Assembly: GCA_943367715.1 (NCBI GenBank)
Contig: CALRJY020000004.1
Coordinates: forward strand, 201,604 to 265,603
Origin: JAEYXS01 sp943367715
GTDB taxonomy: Bacteria; Verrucomicrobiota; Verrucomicrobiia; Limisphaerales; JAEYXS01
Length of the DNA stretch: 64,000 nucleotides
Direction: 5' to 3'
How positions within the stretch are numbered: the first letter of the stretch is position 1; each line of letters starts with the position of its first letter. The position numbers and the translations under genes are program-made. The notes under the pieces were generated by a model. The model was not told where the DNA came from, did not search any database, and was given only the letters and a program-made list of their open reading frames with translations. This document shows positions 30,729 through 39,915 of this stretch, one piece after another.

Positions 30729-32891
30729 TCAAGCTGCCAGTGCGCGTTCCTCAGTCGGGATCAAAGGCGGTATCGGACAATCCAGCGCATCGGCCACCGC
30801 CCGTAACAATTCCCCCTCGGCCGCATGCACCACCCCATCTGCGGCCACCACTTCGGCACAGGCCAGCAAGATCGAACGCCGCACCGTAGGACCGGCCTCA
30901 CGAATATTGTTCAGGGCCGCTTCCAGTGTGTTCAGTGAACACCGCTCTTCCGGTTGCAGCTGAAAAGTCACCTGTCTGGAATTGAAGCTCTTCACACCTT
31001 TCTTAAATGCCTCTTCACGCCAGCCATCACGACCGGCAGTAGCCAGCAGCGAGAGCAGGACAGACACATCCCCCGACACCGCCTTCAAGGTATGATAACG
31101 GATCTCAGGAGGCGTGCGTGACTGAAAATGCGCCCCGAGATGCCGTCGTAAAATGTGTTGCAGCGCAAACTCGAACACATCCAGTTCATTATCGCTGTTC
31201 ACCAGATCGCGGACGAGATGATCCAATTTCCTGTAGTCCTCGGCGCTCATGCCGCGCAGTGCGGGCAAGGAAAGCTCGATCAGCGGAACACGTGCATGGG
31301 CAGGCAATCCCCGCAACAACGTGTGCAGATCTCCAACCAGTTTGAAAATCTCGTCACCACGGTGCTTCCTGATGATCTCAAGCTGCCGTGATCGCACGGT
31401 TTCTTCTGCGCTGAGCAGCAAAGCAAAAACTAGCGCATCCGCCTTATCCGTCTGATGCGCCGCGTCTTTCAATCCTTCCGGCAGAGCAGCCAGCAGTCTT
31501 TCCGCAAAGACCAGATGTTCGGTCAATGGCATGCCGACGTGTTCCATCGCCTGCGCGGCCGGCACAGCCACCTTGGGCAAAGGCATATCCGCAGAGGTCC
31601 CTTGCAGAATCGGCGGCCGTTCCACCCGGATCGGCGCACCGGCTCCCCGCGGCTTTTGCGCAGCGGCTTCAGCGATCTTAGGCATCACCGGCTCCGCAGG
31701 CCCTTGCTTGCTTGGCTCGTCCAAGGGAATTGCCCGTCCCATCATGTTACGCACCCTCTGGATGCGTTCACCCATCGGCGGGTGAGTAGAGAGGAAGAGG
31801 AAAAACTCATCTCCCTGCATCGCATCGGCAAAGAACATGTGGCTCGCCTCTTCTGCGTGAGGACATACCACTTTTGCTCCATCCGGCCACTTATGCACCT
31901 TCTCGAAAGCACCGGCCAGGCCATCCGGATAGCGCGTGAACTGCACCGCCGCCGCATCTGCCAGATACTCGCGCTGACGCGATACCGCAGCCTTGATCAT
32001 CCGGCCAAAGACAGCTCCATGCCACCCGATGAAGCTCAGCACAAAGCCCACGATGGTGATGAAGATATCCACAAATATATTACTGCCTGAAAGATAGGTC
32101 CCCTCCTCAGAATTGAGCTCGCGCTCAAACTGCCGGTTGCGCCCGTCCATCACCCAATCCGCCAGGCTCGTCACCGCAAAAAGCCCATGCACCCAGCCCA
32201 TCAGACGCATCTTGAGCGCCATGTCCCCATTGAAGATATGGCTGTATTCATGCGCGATGACGCCTTGCAGTTCATCGCGGGTCAGATACTTCACGGCGCC
32301 CCCGGTGGCGCCGACGATCATGTCGTCGACAGCATGTCCGGCCACGAAGGCGTTGATGGAAGGCTCGCGTTCCAGGATGTAAACATCCGGCACCGGTATC
32401 CCAGATGCCACGGACATCTCCTCTACCACATTGAGCAAGCGTCGTTTATCCGGTTCTTCCGTTCCCGGGTTTACTCGCGTAGCTCGCAACAACCGGGCGA
32501 TGGTACGACCGCCCTCCCGTAATTGCCTGGTCTTGCGGATACTGTTGAAAAGAAAGAGGACCAGGACAACGAGGGCAATGACAATTGCCCGGTCAAAATC
32601 CCAAAATTGGAAATGAAACGTACTTCCCTCCGGGGCCGCTCCACGCCAATACCGGACGATGCCGGTAACCAGAAACATGCCAACCGACCAGACCAGATAG
32701 ACCGCCGCCACCACGCCGAGCAGGGCGAAAAGGAACAACGGAATGAGCCGGAGGCTGCTGGCGCGAGCATCTTCCTGACGTTGAAAGAAATTCTTGGGTG
32801 CCAGTTCCGGCATAAACTCTGGGATGGATTCTACCTCCTGCGCCAATTTCTGCCCATGGGAAACTTGCATGCGAAATGCAATCAGCACCAT
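30729..32891 (-). CDS. M48-family (HtpX-like) membrane metalloprotease with extended C-terminus
   Basis: 720 residues. Two membrane segments at about 48–78 and 103–118, then the protease domain: zinc motif HEYSH at 214–218, third ligand region in REYLADAAAVQFTRYPDGLA, and a pair of later hydrophobic stretches. Known HtpX enzymes (~290 aa) degrade damaged membrane proteins; here the domain ends near residue 420 (STHPPMGERIQRVRNMMG) and a ~300-residue helical C-terminal extension follows, of unknown role, which resembles the long M48 proteins seen in several Gram-negatives. ATG 32891 is used; ATG 32870 is also possible. Confidence 0.88.
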   Translation of the reverse strand: MVLIAFRMQVSHGQKLAQEVESIPEFMPELAPKNFFQRQEDARASSLRLIPLFLFALLGVVAAVYLVWSVGMFLVTGIVRYWRGAAPEGSTFHFQFWDFDRAIVIALVVLVLFLFNSIRKTRQLREGGRTIARLLRATRVNPGTEEPDKRRLLNVVEEMSVASGIPVPDVYILEREPSINAFVAGHAVDDMIVGATGGAVKYLTRDELQGVIAHEYSHIFNGDMALKMRLMGWVHGLFAVTSLADWVMDGRNRQFERELNSEEGTYLSGSNIFVDIFITIVGFVLSFIGWHGAVFGRMIKAAVSRQREYLADAAAVQFTRYPDGLAGAFEKVHKWPDGAKVVCPHAEEASHMFFADAMQGDEFFLFLSTHPPMGERIQRVRNMMGRAIPLDEPSKQGPAEPVMPKIAEAAAQKPRGAGAPIRVERPPILQGTSADMPLPKVAVPAAQAMEHVGMPLTEHLVFAERLLAALPEGLKDAAHQTDKADALVFALLLSAEETVRSRQLEIIRKHRGDEIFKLVGDLHTLLRGLPAHARVPLIELSLPALRGMSAEDYRKLDHLVRDLVNSDNELDVFEFALQHILRRHLGAHFQSRTPPEIRYHTLKAVSGDVSVLLSLLATAGRDGWREEAFKKGVKSFNSRQVTFQLQPEERCSLNTLEAALNNIREAGPTVRRSILLACAEVVAADGVVHAAEGELLRAVADALDCPIPPLIPTEERALAA

Positions 32892-32939
32892 CCCATTTCA
32901 GCGGCTTGCCGCAACCTGGTTTGGTGGCCATCATGAGCC

Positions 32940-33458
32940 ATGGCCGATAAACCCGAACGCGACCTTCTCTGGTGGTTGATCCCCGGTGTCATTGCTGGTA
33001 TGCCGATGCCATTCCTCCATCCGGAACGTCGTTTGAATCCGGGCGCTCTACTGCGAACCTACGAAGACGAATTGCCCGTGCTGCATGATGCCGGTATCCG
33101 TGCTGTGGTGTCGCTCTTGAACATCCCTTCGGATGCGGATGTGTACCGCCCCGCCGGCTTGGACTATCTTTGCCTCTCCATTCCTGATGGTCATCCGCCT
33201 GATTTTACCCAAGCCGATGAGTTTGTCCGCTTTGTAGATGCCCACCGTGAATCCGGGCATGCCGTGGCGGTGCATTGCTACGCCGGACTGGGACGCACCG
33301 GAACCATGCTGGGTGCCTATCTCATCGCGCAAGGAGCCGACTCCACCACCGCTCTGCTAAAAGTCCGCGCCGCTGAGCCGGCCGCCATCGAAACGCGTCA
33401 TCAAGTGAAGTTCCTGGATGACTACGAACACCATCGCCGACTGCTCGACCTCAAATGA
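32940..33458 (+). CDS. Dual-specificity / tyrosine-type protein phosphatase
   Basis: 172 residues. The P-loop HCYAGLGRTG gives the Cys nucleophile at 113 and Arg at 119; Asp83 in SIPDGHPPD fits the general acid. This is the minimal cysteine phosphatase fold, acting on phosphoproteins or other phospho-substrates in the cytoplasm. It is divergent from the M48 protease (48 bp gap) and converges with the pseudopilin/Sel1 gene. No operon partner suggests the substrate. Confidence 0.9.
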   Translation: MADKPERDLLWWLIPGVIAGMPMPFLHPERRLNPGALLRTYEDELPVLHDAGIRAVVSLLNIPSDADVYRPAGLDYLCLSIPDGHPPDFTQADEFVRFVDAHRESGHAVAVHCYAGLGRTGTMLGAYLIAQGADSTTALLKVRAAEPAAIETRHQVKFLDDYEHHRRLLDLK

Positions 33459-33485
33459 GGTTCAAGTCGAGACACGCAGTCGAGC

Positions 33486-34202
33486 TTACTTCTTTCCCGC
33501 ACCTTCCAACGTCTGCAATTTTCTCTTCGCCTCCGAGCTGCCGTTCTGCGCCGCCTTCTCCAGCCACTCGCGACCTTTGGCCGCGTCTTGTTCCACACCG
33601 CGTCCTTCCAGATAGCGCAGTCCCATCTCATACTGCGCGTAGGATGAGCCCTTCTCCGCCTGTTGCTTCTGGAACTCCAGCACCTTGCGCTCGGTTTCCT
33701 CCGCCGTCTGCTTCGCTGGTGAGGTGCTCCGCACCGGTGTCGATTGCCCCGGATTCGCGGTCGCTGCCGTTTTCATCTTTTTATCGTAGGCTTCTGGCGT
33801 CACGCCCAGTCCACCGGGCATCTCTTTCACCGAACGCGCCACCTTGATGTCGTCCTCAGTGGACCACTGGGCATCCGGCCCGGCGCTCTGCACTTCAAAA
33901 CCATACATCACCACCTTCAGCTTGTAGGGCGTGCCCCACGGATCCTTGGAGCGATCCCGCTTCACCTCACCTTTTCCGGTCTGGGTATTGGCGGCCAAAA
34001 ACTTGCTGAAATCATTCGCCGGCAAACGTCCTTCCTCGAGGAATTCGGTGACCACCAAATCGCAGATGCTGTCCACTTCCAGCCCGGAAGTCGTGGCATT
34101 CTGCACCTTGCCCACCACATCCATGTTCTCCTTGAAAGCATCCTTGCCCAGCCAGACAGCGGCACCGATGGCGATGATCGGAAGTATGCGGAAAAAGCTC
34201 AC
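33486..34202 (-). CDS. GspG-like pseudopilin-type protein with Sel1 repeat
   Basis: 238 residues. One N-terminal hydrophobic segment (residues 4–19), then a GspG-type C-terminal core: DPWGTPYKLKVVMYGFEVQS and AGPDAQWSTEDDI, the calcium-loop region of major pseudopilins. After a Pro/Thr linker, a Sel1 repeat follows (AQYEMGLRYLEGRGVEQDAA, then GREWLEKAAQNGS). There is no clear prepilin cleavage motif, so it is probably a membrane-anchored relative, not a true pseudopilin. It overlaps the upstream cNMP-binding gene by 4 bp (ATGA), indicating a coupled function. Confidence 0.72.
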   Translation of the reverse strand: MSFFRILPIIAIGAAVWLGKDAFKENMDVVGKVQNATTSGLEVDSICDLVVTEFLEEGRLPANDFSKFLAANTQTGKGEVKRDRSKDPWGTPYKLKVVMYGFEVQSAGPDAQWSTEDDIKVARSVKEMPGGLGVTPEAYDKKMKTAATANPGQSTPVRSTSPAKQTAEETERKVLEFQKQQAEKGSSYAQYEMGLRYLEGRGVEQDAAKGREWLEKAAQNGSSEAKRKLQTLEGAGKK

Positions 34203-36142
34203 GCATCCCTCCCTTGCTGACCGCCACGCGTCACCACGGCGGATTCGATCGTGAGGCCGGTCAGGAAATCGCGGCTGACCAGACGCAGGAAACTATCCTT
34301 CGAAAGACGCAGGCAACGCGCCTTCTCCACGGCCACGACATCCGCCGTGGCGGGTATGTTTCGCAACAGGCTGATCTCACCACAGAAGTCTCCCGGCACC
34401 AAAGTCGCCAGTTTCTTGCCGTGCTGTTTCACGGCAAATTCGCCGTCATAAACCATGTAGAACGAATCATTCGTCTGCCCCTCTTTGATCACGGCCTGAC
34501 CAGAGGCACATTCCAGCAGGACGAATTCTCGTGAGACTTGTAACAAGGCTTGCGGATGCCACCGGGCGAACAGCGCGTTACGCCGTAGAAACGCTGAAAC
34601 CTGAATGAGCGTTTTGATCTGGGCCGACCCGAGGTGACTCACCAGGATGCGTTCGAAATCCGCGCGTTCCAAAACCAGCAACGCCGTCTTCTCCAACGCT
34701 TTGACCGAACTGGTGCGTGGAACCTTGTCGAGCAAAGCGATCTCGCCAAAGGCATCCCCGCGCGCAAGGGCCGCCAAGGGCCGCTCACGGCCAGACTCAT
34801 CTTCTTTCAAAACTTCCACCTTGCCGCGATACACCAGGAACATGGAATCACCCGTATCCCGTTCGCGGATGACGGTCGTGCCTTCATCCACGAGCACATA
34901 TTGCATCGCGCGGGCGAGCTCTCCGCGCACCTCAGTCGTCAATTCGCCACAGAGCAAGGTCTCGCCAAGAAATGCGACCAGCTCTGTGTCCAAAGGCCGT
35001 GACGCGGTCGCTGAGTGACGGATCTTGGACTCGGCATGAAAGAGACTCGGAGCCAAGGCGCGATAACCCGCCCGCAAGACCAGCCAGAGCAGATAAACGA
35101 CGATCGCGATCAGCACGATGGCCAGGAGCCAATAAACCACTAGCGAGAGCGAGGTCTGCTCTCCCGCCCGGCGATGGCTCAATTGCTGGAAAACGAACCG
35201 GCCATGTTCCGCCATCAACCGGTTCGCAAAGCGGAACGTGATACCCAGCCACAGGATGGCATACGTGCAATAACCGTAAAAATAACGTTCCTCCTGCAGT
35301 TTGATCTTCCAGTTGAACAGTGTGGCCAACAGCTTGGTGTTCAGGAACTGGTCGGCGCAACGAGGCAACTCATATTCCTTGCGCAACAAGGCGTGCAGCA
35401 ACGTATGCGCGGGCGTGGGACCAAACGGCGAGCCAAGCACGATCGCTGTCAGGGCGCTGGCCAGCAAAGCGGTGTCCGAGCCGGTAAGCCAGGCAAACAC
35501 CGCGAGCAAGAAAGGCGCGGCGAGGGATTGAGCCGCCACGCTGACTTCACACAGGCGTCCGCCCATGAAGGCATCCCTCGTATCGACTGAAAAATACGGC
35601 ACCAGCCGGTCCAGTCGGAAACGGGGTTGATAAACCGTGCGCCCAAAGGCATCCAACGCCGCCGCCGCCCAAGCGCTGCTGAGTGACAGGCCCAACGCCA
35701 TGAACAGAACCACCTGAAACCACCCGTTCAATTCCGTGATCGGATTCCATTTAGCCACCGTGAGCGACCACGCGCCCAGACAGGTGGTCAAGACTGCAGC
35801 AGCCAGTCCGTTCCAGACCCGTTGCGATCGCCCCATCTTTTTCGCGATGAAGGTCGTGGCATCCTCTGCCCCGCTCTCGATGAGGAAACCGCGATTGATC
35901 GCGGTCAGCACCAGGTCGTAAAAGCCGCGGATGTCCGGGTGATGCTCCTGTTGCAGCATCTCATGCAGGATGGCTTCCACCGTTCGGCGACCGTCAAAGA
36001 GCTTTAGTATGTTCTGCTGCGCTACGTTGAGCGCCAGATATTCTGTGCGGGCGAGCTGTTTGAGCAGGCGGGTGCCGTCGGGCAAATCACGAACTTCAAT
36101 TTGCGACGACAAAGCGAATACTTTGCCGGTGATGTCTTGCAT
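34199..36142 (-). CDS. PqqD-like / M50-like membrane / double cNMP-binding fusion protein
   Basis: 647 residues. Residues about 15–90 look like a PqqD-type winged helix (EYLALNVAQQNILKLFDGRR). Residues 110–365 hold about six membrane helices; the SSAWAAAALDAFGRTV and PYFSVDTRDAFMGGR region resembles the M50 site-2 protease core, but the zinc motif HExxH is absent, so it is probably not a protease. Residues about 390–510 and 525–640 are two cyclic nucleotide-binding domains (RGKVEVLKEDESG, GDAFGEIALLDKVPRTSS, GDFCGEISLLRNIPATAD). This suggests a nucleotide-sensing membrane protein. Coupled by a 4-bp overlap to the pseudopilin/Sel1 gene. Confidence 0.75.
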   Translation of the reverse strand: MQDITGKVFALSSQIEVRDLPDGTRLLKQLARTEYLALNVAQQNILKLFDGRRTVEAILHEMLQQEHHPDIRGFYDLVLTAINRGFLIESGAEDATTFIAKKMGRSQRVWNGLAAAVLTTCLGAWSLTVAKWNPITELNGWFQVVLFMALGLSLSSAWAAAALDAFGRTVYQPRFRLDRLVPYFSVDTRDAFMGGRLCEVSVAAQSLAAPFLLAVFAWLTGSDTALLASALTAIVLGSPFGPTPAHTLLHALLRKEYELPRCADQFLNTKLLATLFNWKIKLQEERYFYGYCTYAILWLGITFRFANRLMAEHGRFVFQQLSHRRAGEQTSLSLVVYWLLAIVLIAIVVYLLWLVLRAGYRALAPSLFHAESKIRHSATASRPLDTELVAFLGETLLCGELTTEVRGELARAMQYVLVDEGTTVIRERDTGDSMFLVYRGKVEVLKEDESGRERPLAALARGDAFGEIALLDKVPRTSSVKALEKTALLVLERADFERILVSHLGSAQIKTLIQVSAFLRRNALFARWHPQALLQVSREFVLLECASGQAVIKEGQTNDSFYMVYDGEFAVKQHGKKLATLVPGDFCGEISLLRNIPATADVVAVEKARCLRLSKDSFLRLVSRDFLTGLTIESAVVTRGGQQGRDA

Positions 36143-36252
36143 GGCGGAAAACGAGCGCCTGCGTTTTAGCCAAGCTACGACGTAATAGCAAGCGTGGCGG
36201 GACAGGCACCATCCGCAGCTTTCATTTTTTCGGCATCCGGTTACAACAAGGC

Positions 36253-37050
36253 ATGTCGTTTACGCCATCCATCACCTGTCGTCTGGAAGTGTTGCCGGGA
36301 GCGACCGTCGCCGAGAAGGTCACTAACGCGCAACGCTACGGCTTTACGGGAATCGCGTTGCCGGGGCGCTTTCTCAAGTCCTGGCTGGAAGAAGCGCGGG
36401 CGTTCCGGGCAGACAGCCCCCTGCCCTTCGTCAGTCTTTCGCTCGGGTTTGAAGGTTCACTGTTGAGTCCGCACGCCGCCGTGCGTCAGCAATGTCACGA
36501 CAGCATCCTTCGCTTGCTCGACGTCTGTGCCGAGTTCAACGCGCACCTCTTCAACATCCCGCCCGTGCTCATTCAAGACAATCCGGAACGCCTGAAAGAC
36601 CGCTCGCAACAGGATGCTCTTTTCCTCGAACAACTGCCTGCTCTCGGCGATGCAGCGAGAGCGCGAGGCGTCACGTTTCTCATCGAGCCAGTGAATCGCT
36701 ATGAAAGCGATTACTTGAACTCCATCGAGCACGCGGCCCAGCTCTGCGCTCAAGTAAACCACCCTGCCATCGCCCTCACGGCGGATTTCTTTCACATGCA
36801 GTTGGAGGAACTTCATGCGGACGCTGCGCTCACCAAAGCAGGCATCTGGACCAAGCATGTTCACGTAGCTGAGAACACTCGCGTGGAACCCGGTCCGGGC
36901 ACGCTGAAATTCTCACCCGGATTCAAAGCCTTGAAGGCGTTGAACTATCGCGGCCTGGTGGAAGTGGAGTGCCGCACACTCTCCGGTCCGGGTGATGTGG
37001 TGCTGCCTCGTTCGGTTGCTTACTTGCAAAAAATGTGGCAGGACGCCTGA
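36253..37050 (+). CDS. Sugar phosphate isomerase/epimerase (xylose isomerase-like TIM barrel)
   Basis: 265 residues, the normal size for the AP endonuclease 2-like family. Metal-ligand positions are readable: Glu in FLIEPVNRYES, Asp/His in LTADFFHMQLEE, His in WTKHVHVAENTR, Glu in GLVEVECRTLSG. Members interconvert or dehydrate sugars and inositols in the cytoplasm. It is followed 8 bp later by the DUF1593 gene on the same strand, suggesting a small sugar catabolic unit. The actual sugar is unknown. Confidence 0.87.
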   Translation: MSFTPSITCRLEVLPGATVAEKVTNAQRYGFTGIALPGRFLKSWLEEARAFRADSPLPFVSLSLGFEGSLLSPHAAVRQQCHDSILRLLDVCAEFNAHLFNIPPVLIQDNPERLKDRSQQDALFLEQLPALGDAARARGVTFLIEPVNRYESDYLNSIEHAAQLCAQVNHPAIALTADFFHMQLEELHADAALTKAGIWTKHVHVAENTRVEPGPGTLKFSPGFKALKALNYRGLVEVECRTLSGPGDVVLPRSVAYLQKMWQDA

Positions 37051-37058
37051 CACCTCGC

Positions 37059-38423
37059 ATGAAACGCTTTTTACTCATCACCCTGCTGTGCCTTTGCGGT
37101 TGGACGGCCCCAGCCGCCGAAGCCAAACCACGCCTCCTAGTGCTGACCGACATCGGCGGCGACCCGGATGACCAGCAATCCATGATCCGCCTGCTGCTTT
37201 ATGCGAATGAGTTCGAGCTCGAAGGGCTCATCGCGAGCGCCTCAGGCACACCCGGTGAATTGAAAGAGAAGGTCACGAAACCAGAACTGATCCGGCAGAC
37301 CATCTCCGCGTATGGAGAAGTCCGCCCCAATCTGGTGAAGCATGCCCAAGGCTATCCGACTACCGAACACCTTTTGGCGATGGTGAAATCTGGCAATCCG
37401 AATCGCGGTCGGGAAGCGGTGGGTGAAGGGTTGGATACCGAAGGCTCACGGTGGATCATTTCGCAGGGAGACAAAAAGGATTCGCGCCCGCTCAATCTCA
37501 GCATCTGGGGTGGGCAGACGGACTTCGCGCAAGCGCTCTGGCGCGTGCGCAAGGATCGCGGCGCGGAGGGCCTGAAAGCGTTTATCAGCAAACTGCGCAT
37601 CTATGACATCAACGATCAGGACAAGATCGTGGAGTGGATCTGGGCGGAATTTCCGGGGTTGTGGTATATCCTCGCCAGTGCGTCCAAGGGGCAGGACAAA
37701 CGCACTGGAGCCTATCGCGGCGTCTATCTGGGCGGCGATGAATCGCTTACTTCCCCTCAGTGGATCACTCAGCATGTGAAGGAGAATCACGGGCCGCTGG
37801 GCGCCCTCTACCCGATGAAAACCTACACCGCGCCCAACCCGCACCAGACGATGAAGGAAGGCGATACGCCCTCGTGGTTTTATTTTCTGGCGAACGGTTT
37901 GAACGAATCATCTCATCCGGAATGGGGCGGTTGGGGTGGCCGTTTTCAGAGAGCAACAAATTCGATCTACCGCGACGCGACCGATGCTCTGAATGGAACC
38001 AAAGAACCGCGCGTGAGCGTTTGGCGCTGGCGTCCAGCTTTTCAGAATGACTTCGCTGCTCGGATGGATTGGTGCGTGAAAGACTTCGCGGGAGCGAACC
38101 ATGCACCCTCGGTCACCGTGAATGGAAAAACAGGTTCCGAACCCCTTCGACTGACGGCCAAACTGGGTGCCACTATCAAGCTCGATGCCTCGGCTTCGAG
38201 TGATCCGGATAAGAACGCACTTTCCTTCAAATGGTGGCTTTTTCCCGAAGCGTCCAAGGGCACCTCTACCGCCTCTCTGGAAATCGCACCGACTTCATCG
38301 AGTTCATTGCGCATCCCCTCAGACGCCTCCGCTGGCGAATGGCACATCATCTTGGAAGTCGTTGATGATGGGACACCTGCATTGACGTTGTATCGCCGTG
38401 TGATCGTGACCATCAAACCCTAA
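37059..38423 (+). CDS. Secreted DUF1593 protein (nucleoside hydrolase-like, Sde182 type)
   Basis: 454 residues from ATG 37059, giving a signal peptide ending APAAEA; it lies 8 bp after the isomerase stop. The nucleoside-hydrolase-like N-terminal domain starts LLVLTDIGGDPDDQQSMIRL (Asp-rich ribose/calcium site) and continues to about residue 330 (NLSIWGGQTDFAQALWRVRK). The last ~100 residues form a beta-sandwich (KLDASASSDPDKNALSFKWW). The family is found in polysaccharide-degrading bacteria, with a cellulose-binding member known from Saccharophagus. Likely cleaves a glycoside or nucleoside-like bond; not established. Confidence 0.88.
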   Translation: MKRFLLITLLCLCGWTAPAAEAKPRLLVLTDIGGDPDDQQSMIRLLLYANEFELEGLIASASGTPGELKEKVTKPELIRQTISAYGEVRPNLVKHAQGYPTTEHLLAMVKSGNPNRGREAVGEGLDTEGSRWIISQGDKKDSRPLNLSIWGGQTDFAQALWRVRKDRGAEGLKAFISKLRIYDINDQDKIVEWIWAEFPGLWYILASASKGQDKRTGAYRGVYLGGDESLTSPQWITQHVKENHGPLGALYPMKTYTAPNPHQTMKEGDTPSWFYFLANGLNESSHPEWGGWGGRFQRATNSIYRDATDALNGTKEPRVSVWRWRPAFQNDFAARMDWCVKDFAGANHAPSVTVNGKTGSEPLRLTAKLGATIKLDASASSDPDKNALSFKWWLFPEASKGTSTASLEIAPTSSSSLRIPSDASAGEWHIILEVVDDGTPALTLYRRVIVTIKP

Positions 38424-38496
38424 ACCGGGTATAAAACAGGGTCACACTTCCGCTTTGCCAAAGGATGGGTGATGGCTCATGCTGCTTTCGCTGGTG

Positions 38497-38675
38497 AGAG
38501 CGTTTTTAAAAATTATGTAGCGGTGTGGAGCGAGGATTTTTGGGTTCGGGCGAGGCTTTGGCGAAGGAGCAGGTTCCACAGACCCTGTGACTAAGCCGAA
38601 ACGAAGCCAGAACCCAAAAAGACCGCTCTTTATCCCTCTCAACCCACACGGCTACATCATTTTTAAAACCGCTCT
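38497..38675. repeat. MITE-like 179-bp long imperfect hairpin
   Basis: Left arm begins AGAGCGTTTTTAAAAATTAT; the right end reads, reversed, AGAGCGGTTTTAAAAATGAT. Both continue with GTAGC(C)G(G)TGTGG, then GGTTC near TTTTTGGG on both sides, and GGCTT. The arms cover nearly the whole element around a loop near 38580. No ORF inside. Either a miniature inverted-repeat transposable element or a long structured leader for the gene at 38693. Confidence 0.75.
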
Positions 38676-38692
38676 AAATTGTCGTAACAACT

Positions 38693-39910
38693 ATGCTGCC
38701 CGCCATGAAACGTTTTCTCGCCTTGTCGCTTGTCGCTCTTTTGCTCACGGGCACATGGTCCGTCATGGCGGCGACGAAGGCCGAACCGGCCAAGCTCGCC
38801 CAGAAAGAAACCAAGTCCGATGGCAAAACGCCGGGCATGGCGGCAGCAACCGCGCTCACCACCATCACCGGCGTGGCGATTTCACCGTTGCTCGGCGTGG
38901 GTGTCGTGGGTGCCTACACTTACTTCGATACACCGAGAGAAATGCACGGCCAGCTTCCTTGGTATGCCCGGCCTTGGTTTTGGGTGCCCGCGCTGATCCT
39001 CGTCGGCCTGTGCTTTGCCAAGGACACAGCGGGAACTGCCCTGCCCACCGTTTTGAAGAAACCCCTGGATATCGCCGATGCCGTGGAGAACAAGATCAGC
39101 GGCCTGGTGGCTGTGGGAGCCTTCGTGCCCATGGTAGCCTCCGTCTTCCCTTCGCTCATCTCCAGTGAGCACGCCGATATCGCCGCCCCTTGGTTCATGG
39201 CGGTCATCAATCCCGCCGGGCTCCTGAATTTCATTCTCGTGCCCATCGCCATGATCTCCTTCGTGATCGTCTGGCTGGCGGCGCATTCCATCAGTATCCT
39301 GATTTTGCTCAGCCCCTTCACCACCGTGGATGCCGCCCTGAAATCGTTTCGCCTGTTCCTTTTGTCTCTGGTCGCTGGCGGTGCCATGATGGACCCGATG
39401 TTAGGCGCGGCCGTCTCGCTGATCATCATCTTCATCGCCTACTTCATCGCGGGCTGGTCCTTCCGCGTGAGCACCTTGGGCAGTATTTACATCTGGGATG
39501 TCCTCTCGCTGAAGCGCACGCGCACCGTTCCGCAATTGAACAATGTCTGGGGCTTCCTCTCGTCGGAACTGAGCAAAGTGCCCGTTCGCACCTACGGCAA
39601 GCTGGTGCGGGATACCACCGGGCGGTTGGTGTTCCAATACCGCCCCTGGCTCGTCCTGCCGCAACGCACGCTCATTTTGCCGATCGGCGAATATGCCGTC
39701 GGTGAAGGCCTCATCAATTCGTTCATCGTGAAAACAGAAGGTGAGGATGAACATGAGATGATCACGCTGCCACCCCGCTATCGCACCCATGAAGAAGCAC
39801 TGGCCCGCGCCTACGAACTGGCCGGGGTGCGGGAAATCGGTATCATGAAAGGCTTCAACGCCTTCATCAAAGCGCTCTTCGGCGGCACGAGCGAACCCGC
39901 GCGCGCCTAG
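38693..39910 (+). CDS. Hypothetical multi-pass membrane protein
   Basis: 405 residues. A signal peptide (MKRFLALSLVALLLTGTW from ATG 38705; ATG 38693 adds four residues) is followed by a Lys-rich linker and about seven hydrophobic helices between residues 50 and 265, with FILVPIAMISFVIVWLAAHS and LIIIFIAYFIAGWSF. The last ~130 residues are soluble (LPIGEYAVGEGLINSFIVKT). No family recognised. It stands between the MITE-like repeat and a convergent sulfatase. Confidence 0.75.
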   Translation: MLPAMKRFLALSLVALLLTGTWSVMAATKAEPAKLAQKETKSDGKTPGMAAATALTTITGVAISPLLGVGVVGAYTYFDTPREMHGQLPWYARPWFWVPALILVGLCFAKDTAGTALPTVLKKPLDIADAVENKISGLVAVGAFVPMVASVFPSLISSEHADIAAPWFMAVINPAGLLNFILVPIAMISFVIVWLAAHSISILILLSPFTTVDAALKSFRLFLLSLVAGGAMMDPMLGAAVSLIIIFIAYFIAGWSFRVSTLGSIYIWDVLSLKRTRTVPQLNNVWGFLSSELSKVPVRTYGKLVRDTTGRLVFQYRPWLVLPQRTLILPIGEYAVGEGLINSFIVKTEGEDEHEMITLPPRYRTHEEALARAYELAGVREIGIMKGFNAFIKALFGGTSEPARA

Positions 39911-39915
39911 CTGGC

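Noticed and set aside
30538..30963. 141-residue plus-strand frame over the riboswitch
   Set aside because: Ser/Arg-rich, antisense to the riboswitch and the end of the M48 gene.
34199..36142. Active M50 site-2 protease
   Set aside because: No HExxH motif in the membrane region; HTLLH near residue 246 lacks the Glu and lies in the wrong context.
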